Shown: positions 42,197 through 51,454, counted from the stretch's first letter. The stretch is 64,000 nt of DNA from Anaerohalosphaeraceae bacterium (GCA_037479115.1 JBBFLK010000004.1:62001-126000), one strand, 5' to 3'. Made by a program: numbers and translations. The notes: generated by a model from the letters alone, not told the origin.

Positions 42197-43399
42197 ATGA
42201 ATCGGCAAACTGTTGTTCAAAAAAAGGAAAAGGGATTAAACATCTTCGAAAAATATCTGACCGTGTGGGTGATTCTCTGCATTGCCGGCGGGATTGGGCT
42301 GGGCAAAGCGGCGCCCGGCCTGGCCAAAACGCTCGACGGCATGGCCGTGTACGTCAATCAGGCGCCGGTCATTTCCATCCCGATTGCCGTGTGCCTGTTT
42401 TTTATGATGTACCCGATTATGGTCAAGATTGACTTTGCCGAGGTGCTCAAAGCCGGCAAAAGCATCAAACCCGTCGCCCTGACCCTGTTCGTCAACTGGG
42501 CGATTAAGCCGTTTACGATGTACGCCATCGCCCTCTTTTTCTTAGGCACGCTCTTTTACGGCTTCATCGGGCCGGACGCTGTGGACCTCGTCAAGATGCC
42601 CTTCGGGCTGGATTTGCCGGTCGGCGCCCAGTACGGCGTCGGCACCGTCGTGCTCGAAAACGGCGTCAAGATGCTTCAGGTGCCGCTGTGGCGCAGCTAT
42701 CTGGCCGGCTGCATCCTGCTGGGCATCGCCCCCTGCACGGCGATGGTGCTGGTCTGGGGCTATCTGGCCAAAGGCAATGACGGGCATACGCTGGTGATGG
42801 TGGCGATAAATTCGCTGACGATGCTGGTTCTGTACGGCCCGCTGGGCGGCTTCCTCCTGGGCGTCGGCAAGCTGCCGGTTCCCTGGCAGGCCCTGCTGCT
42901 GTCCATCGCCGTCTATGTCGCCCTGCCGCTGGCCGCCGGTTTCTTCTCCCGCCGGTGGATTCTGGCCCGCAAGGGTCCCGAATGGTTCGAAACCAGATTC
43001 CTGCATATCCTCACGCCGATTACCATCGTTGCTCTGCTGCTGACGCTGGTGCTGCTGTTTTCCTTCAAGGGCGACACCATTCTGAATAATCCTCTGACGA
43101 TTCTGTGGATTGCTGTTCCGCTGTTTCTCCAGACCTGTCTGATTTTCGCAGTGGCCTATGCGCTGGCGCGCTGGCTGAAGCTGAATTATGCGGATGCGGC
43201 GCCGTCGGCGATGATTGGGGCCAGCAACCATTTTGAAGTGGCGATTGCCACGGCGACGATGCTCTTCGGTCTGTCCTCCGGCGCGGCGCTGGCCACGGTA
43301 GTCGGCGTGCTTATCGAAGTGCCGGTGATGCTGATGCTGGTCAAAATCTGCCTGAAAACGCAGCACTGGTTCCGGCCCGCCGTCGTAGAAACCCGATAG
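42197..43399 (+). CDS. acr3: ACR3-family arsenite efflux transporter
   Basis: This 400-residue protein with about ten membrane helices exports arsenite. Family motifs include [26 protein letters not shown], the conserved Cys in [33 protein letters not shown] and [17 protein letters not shown]. Like some other Acr3 proteins it has a hydrophilic loop of about 30 residues ([19 protein letters not shown]) after helix 4. AAGGA lies before the ATG, one base after the arsM stop. It should share regulation by the second ArsR. Confidence 0.95.
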   Translation: MNRQTVVQKKEKGLNIFEKYLTVWVILCIAGGIGLGKAAPGLAKTLDGMAVYVNQAPVISIPIAVCLFFMMYPIMVKIDFAEVLKAGKSIKPVALTLFVNWAIKPFTMYAIALFFLGTLFYGFIGPDAVDLVKMPFGLDLPVGAQYGVGTVVLENGVKMLQVPLWRSYLAGCILLGIAPCTAMVLVWGYLAKGNDGHTLVMVAINSLTMLVLYGPLGGFLLGVGKLPVPWQALLLSIAVYVALPLAAGFFSRRWILARKGPEWFETRFLHILTPITIVALLLTLVLLFSFKGDTILNNPLTILWIAVPLFLQTCLIFAVAYALARWLKLNYADAAPSAMIGASNHFEVAIATATMLFGLSSGAALATVVGVLIEVPVMLMLVKICLKTQHWFRPAVVETR

Positions 43400-43415
43400 A
43401 AAGGAAACGGAACCA

Positions 43416-43829
43416 ATGAAGCAGAAAAACTCTGTGTGGCTGGTCATAGCGGCGGCCCTGGCATTGCTTTTGGCTGTTCAGTTTATCCAGACCCGCCGCT
43501 ACCAGACCCAGACTGAGAACTTTCCGGATGACTCCATCGTCGGACAGGGCAGACCGGTACTCGTGCAGATTACGTCGGCCTCCTGCATTTACTGCCGGCG
43601 GATGATGCCGACCCTGACGGAACTGGCCCGGACACACGCCCCGCACTTTGCGATTGCACTGGTCTCGCTGGACCGACAGCCCCAGGCAGGCCGAAAATAC
43701 GAGGTGCAGGCCCTTCCGATGCAGATTTTCTACGATGCGCAGGGAAACGAACTGTCCCGCCATGTCGGCGCGATGAGCCGCGAGGAAATCCTGAATCAAT
43801 GGCGGCAGGCAGGGCTGGCGATTCCGTAG
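43416..43829 (+). CDS. Membrane-anchored thioredoxin-domain protein 2
   Basis: One transmembrane helix (residues 7-24) anchors a thioredoxin domain with CIYC (Cys57-Cys60), RRMMPTLTELA and the cis-proline loop ALPMQIFYDAQG. The domain resembles the two exported thioredoxins of the first ars operon (same QIFx-DxxGxELxRH pattern), indicating duplication within the island. It is the last gene of the second operon, 16 bp after acr3, with AGAAAGGAAACGG before the ATG. Confidence 0.88.
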   Translation: MKQKNSVWLVIAAALALLLAVQFIQTRRYQTQTENFPDDSIVGQGRPVLVQITSASCIYCRRMMPTLTELARTHAPHFAIALVSLDRQPQAGRKYEVQALPMQIFYDAQGNELSRHVGAMSREEILNQWRQAGLAIP

Positions 43830-43835
43830 CCGTTT

Positions 43836-44762
43836 TTATTCCCGCCGCTGCTGCTGACGCAGATAATCCACCGGCGCCCGGTCATCCGTCAGCACACGGG
43901 CCTGCGGGTCCGGCTTCAAATCCGGACGAAAACAGCGGGCGATGGCCGGAAGACTGAACGCAAACTTATGCCGCTCCTGCAGCATTCGGGCCCGCTCCAG
44001 AAACGCCGCTCCCTGCGGCGTCTGCACCTGAGCCCCCGGCGAAATCAGAATCGCATTGCCGCTCGTGCGTCCCAGAAAGACATCGCAGCGGTCAAACACC
44101 TTCAGAAACGTCACCCATTCCGCATCAAAGAGCTGGTTGTCATAGAAGACGTTGGCCGCCACAACCCCCGTCGGCGACAGGACGCCCTTGACCTCCTCCA
44201 GAAATTCGCGCGTCATCAGATGAAACGGGATATAGTCCCCGTTGAAGGCGTCCAGCACAATGATGTCATACTGCGGAGGATTGGGGCGGCGGAGCCGCTT
44301 TTTGATGAACATCCGCCCGTCATCCACATAGACCTTCAGTTTGTCATCTTCCGCAAACGCAAAGAACTCTTTGGCCAGCGGCGGGATGGCCTCGTCGATT
44401 TCCACGACATCAATTTGGGCCTGCGGAAAATAGAAACGAAAATCGCGCGGGATGACCCCTCCGCCCAGTCCGAGAACCAGAATCGAGTTGGGCTCCGGCA
44501 CATACAGAAGCGAAGCATAAACCAGTTTGGTGTATTCGAGCTGATGATGCCGCAGATCGTTCAAATCGACCTGCGTCTGAATCGGCACAGCGGCCCGCCG
44601 CCCGAACCGCAGCGTCACCACAGAGTCCTTTTGATACACAAAAATCGTATTGTACAGCGACTCTTTGCGGGCGGCCAGACGGCCCCATTCCTCCGGAGCC
44701 GCCGCAGACAGCACGGAAAGAAACAGAAAAACAGCCGGAAAATCCCATCGTTTTTTACGCAT
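43836..44762 (-). CDS. Spermidine-synthase-like methyltransferase-fold protein (exported or membrane-associated)
   Basis: This 308-residue protein has a hydrophobic N-terminus (residues 8-22) and a spermidine-synthase Rossmann fold: VLGLGGGVIPRDF (motif I), VDVVEIDEAI with the acidic ribose-binding residue, VYVDDGRMFI and YDIIVLDAFNGDYIPFHLMTREF. In many genomes this fold is fused to a membrane domain in one polypeptide. Here the membrane half is the preceding, separately encoded gene, which it overlaps by eight bases. Whether it makes polyamines is uncertain, since these fused forms often have other substrates. Confidence 0.85.
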   Translation of the reverse strand: MRKKRWDFPAVFLFLSVLSAAAPEEWGRLAARKESLYNTIFVYQKDSVVTLRFGRRAAVPIQTQVDLNDLRHHQLEYTKLVYASLLYVPEPNSILVLGLGGGVIPRDFRFYFPQAQIDVVEIDEAIPPLAKEFFAFAEDDKLKVYVDDGRMFIKKRLRRPNPPQYDIIVLDAFNGDYIPFHLMTREFLEEVKGVLSPTGVVAANVFYDNQLFDAEWVTFLKVFDRCDVFLGRTSGNAILISPGAQVQTPQGAAFLERARMLQERHKFAFSLPAIARCFRPDLKPDPQARVLTDDRAPVDYLRQQQRRE

Positions 44763-45396
44763 GCTTTTTCCTCCGCACCAGGGCCGTAAAAAGTACGGCC
44801 GTTCCCAGCAGGGCCAGAATCAGGCCGGAAATCGACAGGACCAGACGCATCGAATACAGAATCAGATAAAAGGCCGTCACCACACAGCCCGCAAAACTGG
44901 CAATCGTGGAAAGGGCCATCACCACACCGGCACTGACCCCCGCTTCCTCCGGCCGCTGCGTCAGCCAGCGGACCACCGTCGGAGACACCGTCCCCAGAAA
45001 GGTCGTCGGCACGGCAAACAGTGCCAGCGCCGCCAGCAGCGAACCCCATTTTTCATCCAGTCCCCAATCGAAAATCCTCTCGCACACCGGACCGGTGAAA
45101 AACGGCAGAACAGCCGTCCAGACGCCCGCCAGCAGGATAAAAACACCCAGCAGAATGCCGCTGTTTTTTTGAGCCGACAGCCGTCCCCCCAGCAGATACC
45201 CTACGGACAAGCTCAGCAGAAAGGTGCCGATGACGCTGCCGGTAACCACATACACGGCGCTGCCGAAATAAGGGGCCAGCATCCGCACCCCCAGAATCTC
45301 CAGCTCCATCACGAACCAGCCGCACAGACAGGCGACCAAAACGGCCGCCGCCGTGCGGGTTTTCTGCCTGGCTGTCCTGTCCGGATTCGGTTCCAT
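44755..45396 (-). CDS. Membrane half of a split spermidine-synthase-like transporter protein
   Basis: The 213-residue protein has about six membrane helices and the pattern of the membrane domain found N-terminal to spermidine synthase-like enzymes: GWFVMELEILGVRMLAPYFG, VYVVTGSVIGTFLLSLSVGYLLGGRLS, TTFLGTVSPTVVRWL and STIASFAGCVVTAFYL. The open frame begins at a TTG (45483), but the ATG at 45396 is a likelier start; neither has a clear ribosome-binding site. Its 3' end overlaps the synthase gene by eight bases, so the two halves should be made together. Confidence 0.82.
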   Translation of the reverse strand: MEPNPDRTARQKTRTAAAVLVACLCGWFVMELEILGVRMLAPYFGSAVYVVTGSVIGTFLLSLSVGYLLGGRLSAQKNSGILLGVFILLAGVWTAVLPFFTGPVCERIFDWGLDEKWGSLLAALALFAVPTTFLGTVSPTVVRWLTQRPEEAGVSAGVVMALSTIASFAGCVVTAFYLILYSMRLVLSISGLILALLGTAVLFTALVRRKKHA

Positions 45397-45539
45397 TTGA
45401 AGCGGATGAAAAAGGTGGTAGTGTTTCCGCCGCCGACGCTCGACATTATAAGGACTTATTGCGGCTCGGCAATGTTTTTCCAAAATTGGATATTTTCGAC
45501 ACTTTCGGCTTCGGTATGTCGTTAAATCTTTTTTCCTGC

Positions 45540-45568
45540 TTGTCTTCCGGGGAAAAACCTGATAAAGT
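45540..45568 (+). promoter_or_regulatory. Possible promoter of the ferritin-like gene
   Basis: TTGTCT (45540-45545) and TAAAGT (45563-45568) with a 17-nt spacer, about 60 bp upstream of the start at 45630. Each hexamer matches only four of six consensus bases. Confidence 0.35.
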
Positions 45569-45629
45569 AACCCTCTGAAATCGAAAATTCAGAAACGGAA
45601 CAAACCGGAAGCGGCGGACCGAGGCGATT

Positions 45630-46115
45630 ATGCTCAAATTTCGCACATTCGACGAGGTATTGGACTTTGCAATCATCCAGGAAAAAGCGGCCCAGCAGTT
45701 CTATGCCAAGCTGGCTCAGGATGTGCAGGACCCCGCCGTCAAAGACTTTTACCGTCAGCTGATTACCGAAGAAAAAGAGCACGAAAAACGCCTGATGTCT
45801 CTGAAGGGGTATGCGTATGCCTTCCGGGAGCCGGACCTGCGCGATTTGTCGGAGAGCGGCTATCTGGATGCGATGCCGGTGCCGGAGAACGTGACAATCC
45901 GGGAGGCCGTGGACTTTGCCATCCGCAAAGAACGTTCTGCCGAGCATTTATATTCTTTGTTGGCCGATTTGGCCCCGCAGGAAGAGCTCGAACAGCTCTT
46001 TCGAATGCTCTCCGAGCAGGAGCTTCATCACCGGACGGCCTTTGAAAAAAAACGACTCCTGCTCGATAAAAAGGACGCATCGGCGTCTTCGAGCGACCCA
46101 AAAAGCCCTGAATAA
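45630..46115 (+). CDS. Rubrerythrin-type ferritin-like diiron protein
   Basis: This 161-residue protein is a four-helix bundle with two repeats of a diiron site: a Glu in IIQEKAAQQFY, then EEKEHEKRL, and a second Glu in IRKERSAEHLY, then EQELHHRTAFEKK. It lacks the C-terminal rubredoxin domain of classical rubrerythrins. Such proteins handle peroxide or iron in anaerobes and microaerophiles. GAGG precedes the ATG. A Ser/Asp-rich tail follows the last helix. It stands alone and points into the lipoprotein gene after it. Confidence 0.88.
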   Translation: MLKFRTFDEVLDFAIIQEKAAQQFYAKLAQDVQDPAVKDFYRQLITEEKEHEKRLMSLKGYAYAFREPDLRDLSESGYLDAMPVPENVTIREAVDFAIRKERSAEHLYSLLADLAPQEELEQLFRMLSEQELHHRTAFEKKRLLLDKKDASASSSDPKSPE

Positions 46116-46117
46116 AC

Positions 46118-46147
46118 TTGACACCGGCGAAAGAAAACCGGTACGAT
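46118..46147 (+). promoter_or_regulatory. Promoter of the coiled-coil lipoprotein gene
   Basis: Consensus TTGACA (46118-46123) and TACGAT (46142-46147), 18 nt apart. The -10 overlaps an ATG at 46146, which argues that translation starts later, at the GTG at 46191. Confidence 0.6.
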
Positions 46148-46190
46148 GGGGGAGTTTAGGCCCGAACAATCTGTTTTCAGGAGAGAAACG

Positions 46191-47942
46191 GTGAAAGCGT
46201 GCATCGGAACGGCGCAAACGCTGATTTTGTCGGCAGTTCTGTTCGGTCTGGCGGGCTGTTCAGACGACCCGGCTCATCAGGCCCAGAAGAAAATCCACCA
46301 AAAGACGGAAGCGGCGGCGGCGGTGCTGACCTTTGAGGGAAATCCGGAAAAGGCCAAAGCACAGTTGAACCAGGCCCTGTCGGTCGGCGGCACTCCGGCG
46401 GTTCGAGAGCCCGCTTATCTGGCCCTGGGCAATCTGGAGCTGGCGGAGCTTCACCGGCAGGCCGCCCAGCTGGATGCCGCCAAACGGCCCGTCACAGACA
46501 CGCTGATTTCTCTGGCTGACCAGGTTCGGCGAACCGGAAAACTCCGCACCCAGCTTCAGGGCGTCTCCCGCACGCTCGATTCCGGAGAAAAGGAGATAGC
46601 AGAGCTGGAGCAGGCCCTGGCAGGCGGCGGACCGGCGGGCGAAGGGCTGCTGCGGGAACTGGACAAGGCCCGCGAGGAGCTGGCCGCTCTGGCGGCTCAG
46701 CGCCAGCAGTGGGCGGCCAAAGCCGACGCAGCGGATGAGCAGCTTTCGCTTCTTCAGGCCCAGGCGGATGAACGCTTTCGCGAAGCCAAACTGGCCCAGG
46801 GGCCGCGAAAAACGGACCTGGAAAAGGCCGGCTATGATATTCTGCTCAGGAAAAAAGATTTTTATTCCGCCAAGCAGGAGGCCCTTACCCAACTCGACAT
46901 GACCGAGCGGCAGATAGCGTTGGTTCAGCCCCGGGTTGAACGTCTGGCTGCTGGGGTGGAGGAGATACGCACGAAAATCCAGGCCCTTCGCCAATCCGAG
47001 CAGCTCCGGCAGCTGCGGGAGACCCAGCAGCAGCTGACCGCGCAGATTCAGCAGGAGTTCGGCGTCCTTCGTCAGTTGGTTGCCCGGCTGCGGGAGCAGA
47101 CGGCGGCTTGTCAGCGGCAATACGAGCAGATTCAGGCGAATGTCGAAACCGTGCTCCAGACGTATCAGCGGGTTCAGACACGCGCCTCGATGCCCACCGT
47201 GCTCTATAAGACGGCCCAGGTGCAGGCCTTCTCCGGACAGATGGCCGCAAGCCGGCTTCAGTTTGAATTAACGGTCAGTCTGGCTGTTGAAGGGCTCCTG
47301 GCGGCCTCCGCCGGAGATGCCGAGATCGAAGCTCTGCTCCGGGAGGGCATGCTGACGGTGGCGGAGGATGAATGGTTCAGCAAAGCGGCCGCCGCATTCG
47401 ACGAGGCGGACAAAACCTTTGAGCAGGCCCTGGCCGAAGGCCGTTCGCTCAGCGGGGAAGCCGCCCGGCAGTTCGCCGTGCATGTCACCTCCAGCCGGCT
47501 GCTCAATCTTCACTCCAAAATGAAACTGGCCGATTCCCTGAATCGGTTTGAAATGGCCGATGCCGTCGAATCCGCCTTAAAAGAGCAGATGCAGAAGGCC
47601 GCCGAGCTGGGACCGATTTTTACCCAGTCGGAAACGGCGCGGCTTCTGGAAAAGGGCCTGAATTATCAGCCCCGGATGCCTTATGACACCGAACTGTATT
47701 TTGAATCGCTTCGTCCGCAGCTGAGTGCCTGGAGACAGGTGCAGGGCACCCCGCAGCAGCGGGAGCAGGCGGCTCGACAGGCCGTCGCAATGATCGAACA
47801 GCTCGAGGCCGGCGCGGATGAAAAGCTTCTTCGCCTGCTTCAGGCCGAAAAACAGACCATTCAGGCGGCCATTGAGCGGGGATTCGAAGAGCCGGCTCCG
47901 TCGGCGGTTCCTTCTCCGTTCGGAGAGCCCAATCAGCGTTAA
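46191..47942 (+). CDS. Large coiled-coil lipoprotein of unknown function
   Basis: This 583-residue protein has a lipoprotein signal (SAVLFGLAGC) followed by long Ala/Gln/Glu-rich helices that should form coiled coils (about residues 110-310), and further helical repeats to the end. I do not recognise a family. The start is a GTG at 46191, five bases after AGGAGAG; an upstream in-frame ATG at 46146 lies within the promoter -10 and has no ribosome-binding site. A tetratricopeptide-like segment (PAYLALGNLELAELHRQAA) sits near residue 80. It is followed 27 bp later by an EIIA-like gene. A periplasmic scaffold role is possible but only guessed. Confidence 0.78.
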   Translation: MKACIGTAQTLILSAVLFGLAGCSDDPAHQAQKKIHQKTEAAAAVLTFEGNPEKAKAQLNQALSVGGTPAVREPAYLALGNLELAELHRQAAQLDAAKRPVTDTLISLADQVRRTGKLRTQLQGVSRTLDSGEKEIAELEQALAGGGPAGEGLLRELDKAREELAALAAQRQQWAAKADAADEQLSLLQAQADERFREAKLAQGPRKTDLEKAGYDILLRKKDFYSAKQEALTQLDMTERQIALVQPRVERLAAGVEEIRTKIQALRQSEQLRQLRETQQQLTAQIQQEFGVLRQLVARLREQTAACQRQYEQIQANVETVLQTYQRVQTRASMPTVLYKTAQVQAFSGQMAASRLQFELTVSLAVEGLLAASAGDAEIEALLREGMLTVAEDEWFSKAAAAFDEADKTFEQALAEGRSLSGEAARQFAVHVTSSRLLNLHSKMKLADSLNRFEMADAVESALKEQMQKAAELGPIFTQSETARLLEKGLNYQPRMPYDTELYFESLRPQLSAWRQVQGTPQQREQAARQAVAMIEQLEAGADEKLLRLLQAEKQTIQAAIERGFEEPAPSAVPSPFGEPNQR

Positions 47943-47969
47943 CCTAATCCACAGGACCCAAACAGAAAA

Positions 47970-48788
47970 ATGAAACTGGCGGATTTGCTCAAACCGGAGT
48001 GCATTCAGACGGGCATGGTCATTGAGGACAAGGCCATTGCTCTCTGTGAGATTGCCGCATTGGCCAAAAAAAGTCCGCTGTGCCGGCATATCTCAGAGGA
48101 AGATATTCTTGAGGCCCTGCAGGAACGCGAAACCCTCGGCTCGACGGCCTTCGGCGGACAGGTGGCGATTCCGCACTGCCGTCTGAAGTCCATCCCCGAT
48201 TTTGTCGTCGGGGCGATTACTATCCCCGAAGGCGTGGATTTTGAAGCATCGGACCGACAGAAAGTCCGTCTGATTGTGTTTATTCTGGCCCCGGAGGAGC
48301 GTCCCAACGCCCATATCCGTCTGCTGTCATCCATTTCTCGGGCCCTGCAGAATCCCAAAGGCGTTGAAAAAATGGTAGCCGCCAAAGACGCCCGCTCTCT
48401 TCGGCAGATGCTCATTCGACAGGCCGGTGCTGAGATTCCGCTGGAGGTGTCCAGCCAGAAGAGTCTGCTGCACGTGTTTGTGCAGGATGAGCACGTGTTT
48501 GAACAGATTCTCGGAGCGCTGGCGGGGCTGGAAACCGGTTCTCTGGCGGTGCTGAGCGGCGAGAACAGCCGCACCTACTTGTCGAAGATGCCTCTGTATG
48601 CCCAGTTTGCCAAGAACGAAAACGGGGACGGTTCGGTGTGTCGGGTGATTCTGGCGATGATAGAGCAGCGGCTGGACAATGAAATCATTCGGCGGATTGA
48701 AGGGATTACCGGCCCCCTGCAGGAATGCAGCGGGGTGATGGTGACGATACAGAATCTGTCGTATGCGGCCGGTTCGCTCGAACCGTAA
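47970..48788 (+). CDS. EIIA-type (PtsN-like) phosphotransferase domain protein
   Basis: Residues 1-150 form a fructose/nitrogen-type PTS EIIA domain: LADLLKPECI, LGSTAFGGQVAIPHCR with the phosphorylatable His69, and VRLIVFILAP. The remaining 120 residues form a second alpha/beta domain, possibly PII-like, with no motif I can name. No sugar permease (EIIBC) or HPr gene is nearby, so a regulatory role is likelier than transport. It follows the coiled-coil lipoprotein gene by 27 bp on the same strand and precedes gspF by 46 bp. Confidence 0.85.
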   Translation: MKLADLLKPECIQTGMVIEDKAIALCEIAALAKKSPLCRHISEEDILEALQERETLGSTAFGGQVAIPHCRLKSIPDFVVGAITIPEGVDFEASDRQKVRLIVFILAPEERPNAHIRLLSSISRALQNPKGVEKMVAAKDARSLRQMLIRQAGAEIPLEVSSQKSLLHVFVQDEHVFEQILGALAGLETGSLAVLSGENSRTYLSKMPLYAQFAKNENGDGSVCRVILAMIEQRLDNEIIRRIEGITGPLQECSGVMVTIQNLSYAAGSLEP

Positions 48789-48834
48789 GGTTTTCTTTAG
48801 GGGCGGGCGGCCGCTCTGAAGAAGGAGGTTCGTC

Positions 48835-49812
48835 GTGGCAGACCCGAAGATTCAATTCTATCACAGTTTGTCCACACTGCTGGAGGCGGGTGTGCCGATT
48901 CTGCGAGCCCTGCCGACAGCGGGTCGAATCTTGCGCGGGCCCTGGCGGCGAACCGTGCAGTCTCTCGAAGCGGACCTCCGGCAGGGAATGACGCTGGCCG
49001 ACAGTATGGCCCAAAAAAAACGCTGCTTTGAGCCCCTTGAAGTCGAGCTGGTCCGCACGGGGGAACAGACCGGACAGCTGGCGGAAATCCTGGCCCAGCT
49101 GAGTCAATGGCGGGAATTCCTCCGTCAAATTAAACGGACGTTCTGGTCCGGGATGGCCTTGCCGATCTTTATCATCCATGCGGCGGCACTGGTTTTGCCC
49201 CTTCCGATTTTGGGAAAAGCGATTCTGCTCAAAGAAGGCGAGGTGGCGGATTATTTTTATTCCGTGGCCGGAATCTTATCCATTTTTTATATTCCGGCCG
49301 CTCTGGTTGCCGCTGTTGTGTACCTGACACCCTCGCAGGGGCTTTTTCGAAAGATGTATGATTCGGCTCTCTGTGCTGTCCCGCTGATGGGGAAAGCCGT
49401 AATCAATCTGTCTCTGAGCCGCTTTGCCAAAACCTTTGCGATGCTTTACGGAGCCGGCGTGCCGATTATCCAGGCGTCCGAGCAGGCCGTGCGAAACTGC
49501 GGCAACTGGCTGGTTCAGCAGCGGTTAAAAGGGGGGTACATGAATACAAAAAAAGGACTGCCCATGAGTAAGGGGTTTTCTCCGACGGTGGATGCTGAGT
49601 TTCGCGAAATCTGGCTGGTCGGGGAAGAAACGGGAGAACTGCAGGAATCCGCCCAGCGGCTGGGGAAGATGTATGCCGAGCGGGCCGAAACGAGAATCAG
49701 GGCCTTTGCCCGAACATTCCCAGTGCTGATTTATTTGCTTATTACGGCTGTTTTAGGATTTCTGGTCATTCAGGGCTTTCTGGCTATTTACGGGAGAATC
49801 CTGTCTCAGTGA
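48835..49812 (+). CDS. Type II secretion/type IV pilus inner-membrane protein GspF/PilC-like
   Basis: This 325-residue protein has the two-domain GspF layout. Domain 1 reads FYHSLSTLLEAGVPILRAL and DLRQGMTLADSM; domain 2 reads RFAKTFAMLYGAGVPIIQASE and LVGEETGELQESAQRLGKMY. Membrane helices lie after domain 1 (two) and at the C-terminus. It uses a GTG start preceded by a strong GAAGGAGGTT site. It is somewhat shorter than classical GspF. It is separated by more than 10 kb from the GspC/GspD-type genes at the window end. It is followed nine bases later by rnpA. Confidence 0.86.
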   Translation: MADPKIQFYHSLSTLLEAGVPILRALPTAGRILRGPWRRTVQSLEADLRQGMTLADSMAQKKRCFEPLEVELVRTGEQTGQLAEILAQLSQWREFLRQIKRTFWSGMALPIFIIHAAALVLPLPILGKAILLKEGEVADYFYSVAGILSIFYIPAALVAAVVYLTPSQGLFRKMYDSALCAVPLMGKAVINLSLSRFAKTFAMLYGAGVPIIQASEQAVRNCGNWLVQQRLKGGYMNTKKGLPMSKGFSPTVDAEFREIWLVGEETGELQESAQRLGKMYAERAETRIRAFARTFPVLIYLLITAVLGFLVIQGFLAIYGRILSQ

Positions 49813-49821
49813 AGCGGATAT

Positions 49822-50235
49822 TTGGATAAAAAAGGTCGTGCTTTGGCCAGATACTTTTTCCGGAAAAGTCAGCGGATTCGAAGTCAGGCGGATTTCCGCC
49901 GCATCATTGGGGGACGCTTGTCCGTCCGCCGGGGAATGATGCAGCTCTATATGGCCCCTAATGAGCTTAAAAAGCCGCGATTTGGGGTTTCTGTGGCCAA
50001 AAAGGGAACCAATGCCGTGACTCGAAACCGGTTAAAACGGCTCGGACGGGAGGCGTTTCGGCTCAGCCAGCACCAGATACCAGCCGATTTTGACTATGTT
50101 TTAATTTTTACACCGAAAATGTCGAAAAAAAAAGGTGAGAACAGCATAATATTGCCGACCTTTGAAGAAGTCAGGAAGACGTTTTTGGATATGGTATATA
50201 CACTATCGTCTCGACGTACAGCATTTTTGCAATGA
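49822..50235 (+). CDS. rnpA: Ribonuclease P protein component
   Basis: RnpA assists RNase P RNA in maturing tRNA 5' ends. The 137-residue frame shows [14 protein letters not shown], the signature region [21 protein letters not shown] with the RNxxKRxxRE-type motif, and DYVLIFTPK. The frame begins with a TTG at 49822 and no ATG precedes the conserved region, so the exact start is uncertain. In most bacteria rpmH lies directly upstream; here it is replaced by gspF. The last four bases overlap a MerR-type gene (ATGA). Confidence 0.88.
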   Translation: MDKKGRALARYFFRKSQRIRSQADFRRIIGGRLSVRRGMMQLYMAPNELKKPRFGVSVAKKGTNAVTRNRLKRLGREAFRLSQHQIPADFDYVLIFTPKMSKKKGENSIILPTFEEVRKTFLDMVYTLSSRRTAFLQ

Positions 50236-50492
50236 CGGAGCGTAAATTATTCAGTATTGGACAGGCGGCATCGAAAGCCGGCGTATCGAGACAGACTGTC
50301 CAGTATTATTTAATGGTGGGATTGCTGGAGCCGACGGAAAGAACGCCGACGGGCCGGCGTCTGTTTGATGAAAAGGCGATTGAGACAATTCGTCTGATTC
50401 ATCATATGAACGATACTGGATATACTCTTCGGGATATCCGGGAGATTTTTCTGGAAAAACGAAAGAATGAACTAAAGGGACAGACCTCATGA
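50232..50492 (+). CDS. Small MerR-family DNA-binding protein
   Basis: This 86-residue protein is essentially a bare MerR winged-helix domain: [62 protein letters not shown]. The usual effector-binding and dimerisation helix is reduced to a short charged tail, so ligand sensing in the MerR style is unlikely. Four-base ATGA overlaps join it to rnpA upstream and to the MlaD-like gene downstream. Its target is unknown. Confidence 0.88.
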   Translation: MTERKLFSIGQAASKAGVSRQTVQYYLMVGLLEPTERTPTGRRLFDEKAIETIRLIHHMNDTGYTLRDIREIFLEKRKNELKGQTS

Positions 50493-51403
50493 TGGATTAT
50501 GCCGCTCAGCAGCGCCGCCGCAATTTGATTGTCGGGGGGTTTGTACTGGTGGCGCTGTGTGCTTTTTTCTGGATGCTGATGGTCTTCGGGGATTTGCCGG
50601 TGGCCGTCGGCAAAATGCGCTCGTATGAAGTGCTCATCGAGTTTCCCAATGCACCGGGAATCGGTCGGGATACGCCTGTCCAGTACTGCGGCTACCAAAT
50701 CGGACGCGTGCTGAAGGTCTCGCCGCCCGTGCTTGTGACCGACCCCAACGGAAGGCCGATCGGACACGTGGTTAAGGCGGTTTGTCTGATTGAGGAGCAG
50801 TACAAGGACATCCCCTGGAATGTGGACATCAAACTGATGCGCCGGGGACTGGGCAGCAGTTATATTGAGTTTACCTGGGACCCCCAAAAGCCCCTCGTTC
50901 CCAAATACCCGGACAATCCGCAGTCCGTCTATCTGATGGACCGGATGGTGCTGTCGGGCACGACGGGCCTGACGAGCGAATTTTTCCCGCCGGAGGTCCA
51001 GAAAAAGCTGGAAAATCTGGTCGATGCGATTGCGGCCCTGGCAACCAATGCCAACCGAATCATCGGAGATGCGGACAATCAGGCCAATATTCGAAAAACG
51101 CTTGCCGCCGTCAGCGAGGCCACGGCCCAGGCCCGTGATACGCTCAAATCTGTGCAGCAGTTTACGGATGTCGGCACGGAGCAGCTGACTCGGGTGGCTG
51201 ATCGGCTCGACACGGCCCTGGCCGAATTCGGGCGCGTCTTTGCGCAGCTCAATGCCGGACAGGGCACCGCCGGCCGGATGCTGACGGATGACCGCCTGTA
51301 TGAAAATCTGGTGGACAGCACCCTCGAACTCCAGATGGCCCTGGAGCAGATTAAAAAGTGGGCGGCGGAGGCACGCGACCGCGGTATCCGAATCAAATGG
51401 TAG
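50489..51403 (+). CDS. MlaD/MCE-domain protein
   Basis: This 304-residue protein has one N-terminal membrane helix (12-33), an MCE domain (YEVLIEFPNAPGIGRDTPVQYCGYQIGRV, then VDIKLMRRGLGSSYIEF) and a helical C-terminal half with a likely coiled coil (NLVDAIAALATNANRIIGDADNQ onward). MCE proteins shuttle lipids between membranes with an MlaE/MlaF-type ABC transporter. No permease or ATPase gene is adjacent here. It is the last member of the rnpA-merR chain, joined by an ATGA overlap. Confidence 0.9.
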   Translation: MMDYAAQQRRRNLIVGGFVLVALCAFFWMLMVFGDLPVAVGKMRSYEVLIEFPNAPGIGRDTPVQYCGYQIGRVLKVSPPVLVTDPNGRPIGHVVKAVCLIEEQYKDIPWNVDIKLMRRGLGSSYIEFTWDPQKPLVPKYPDNPQSVYLMDRMVLSGTTGLTSEFFPPEVQKKLENLVDAIAALATNANRIIGDADNQANIRKTLAAVSEATAQARDTLKSVQQFTDVGTEQLTRVADRLDTALAEFGRVFAQLNAGQGTAGRMLTDDRLYENLVDSTLELQMALEQIKKWAAEARDRGIRIKW

Positions 51404-51454
51404 TCCCCGGATGCTTCCTCCGCGGTCTGGTTGGAAAGCAGCCGTCGGCCGGTC

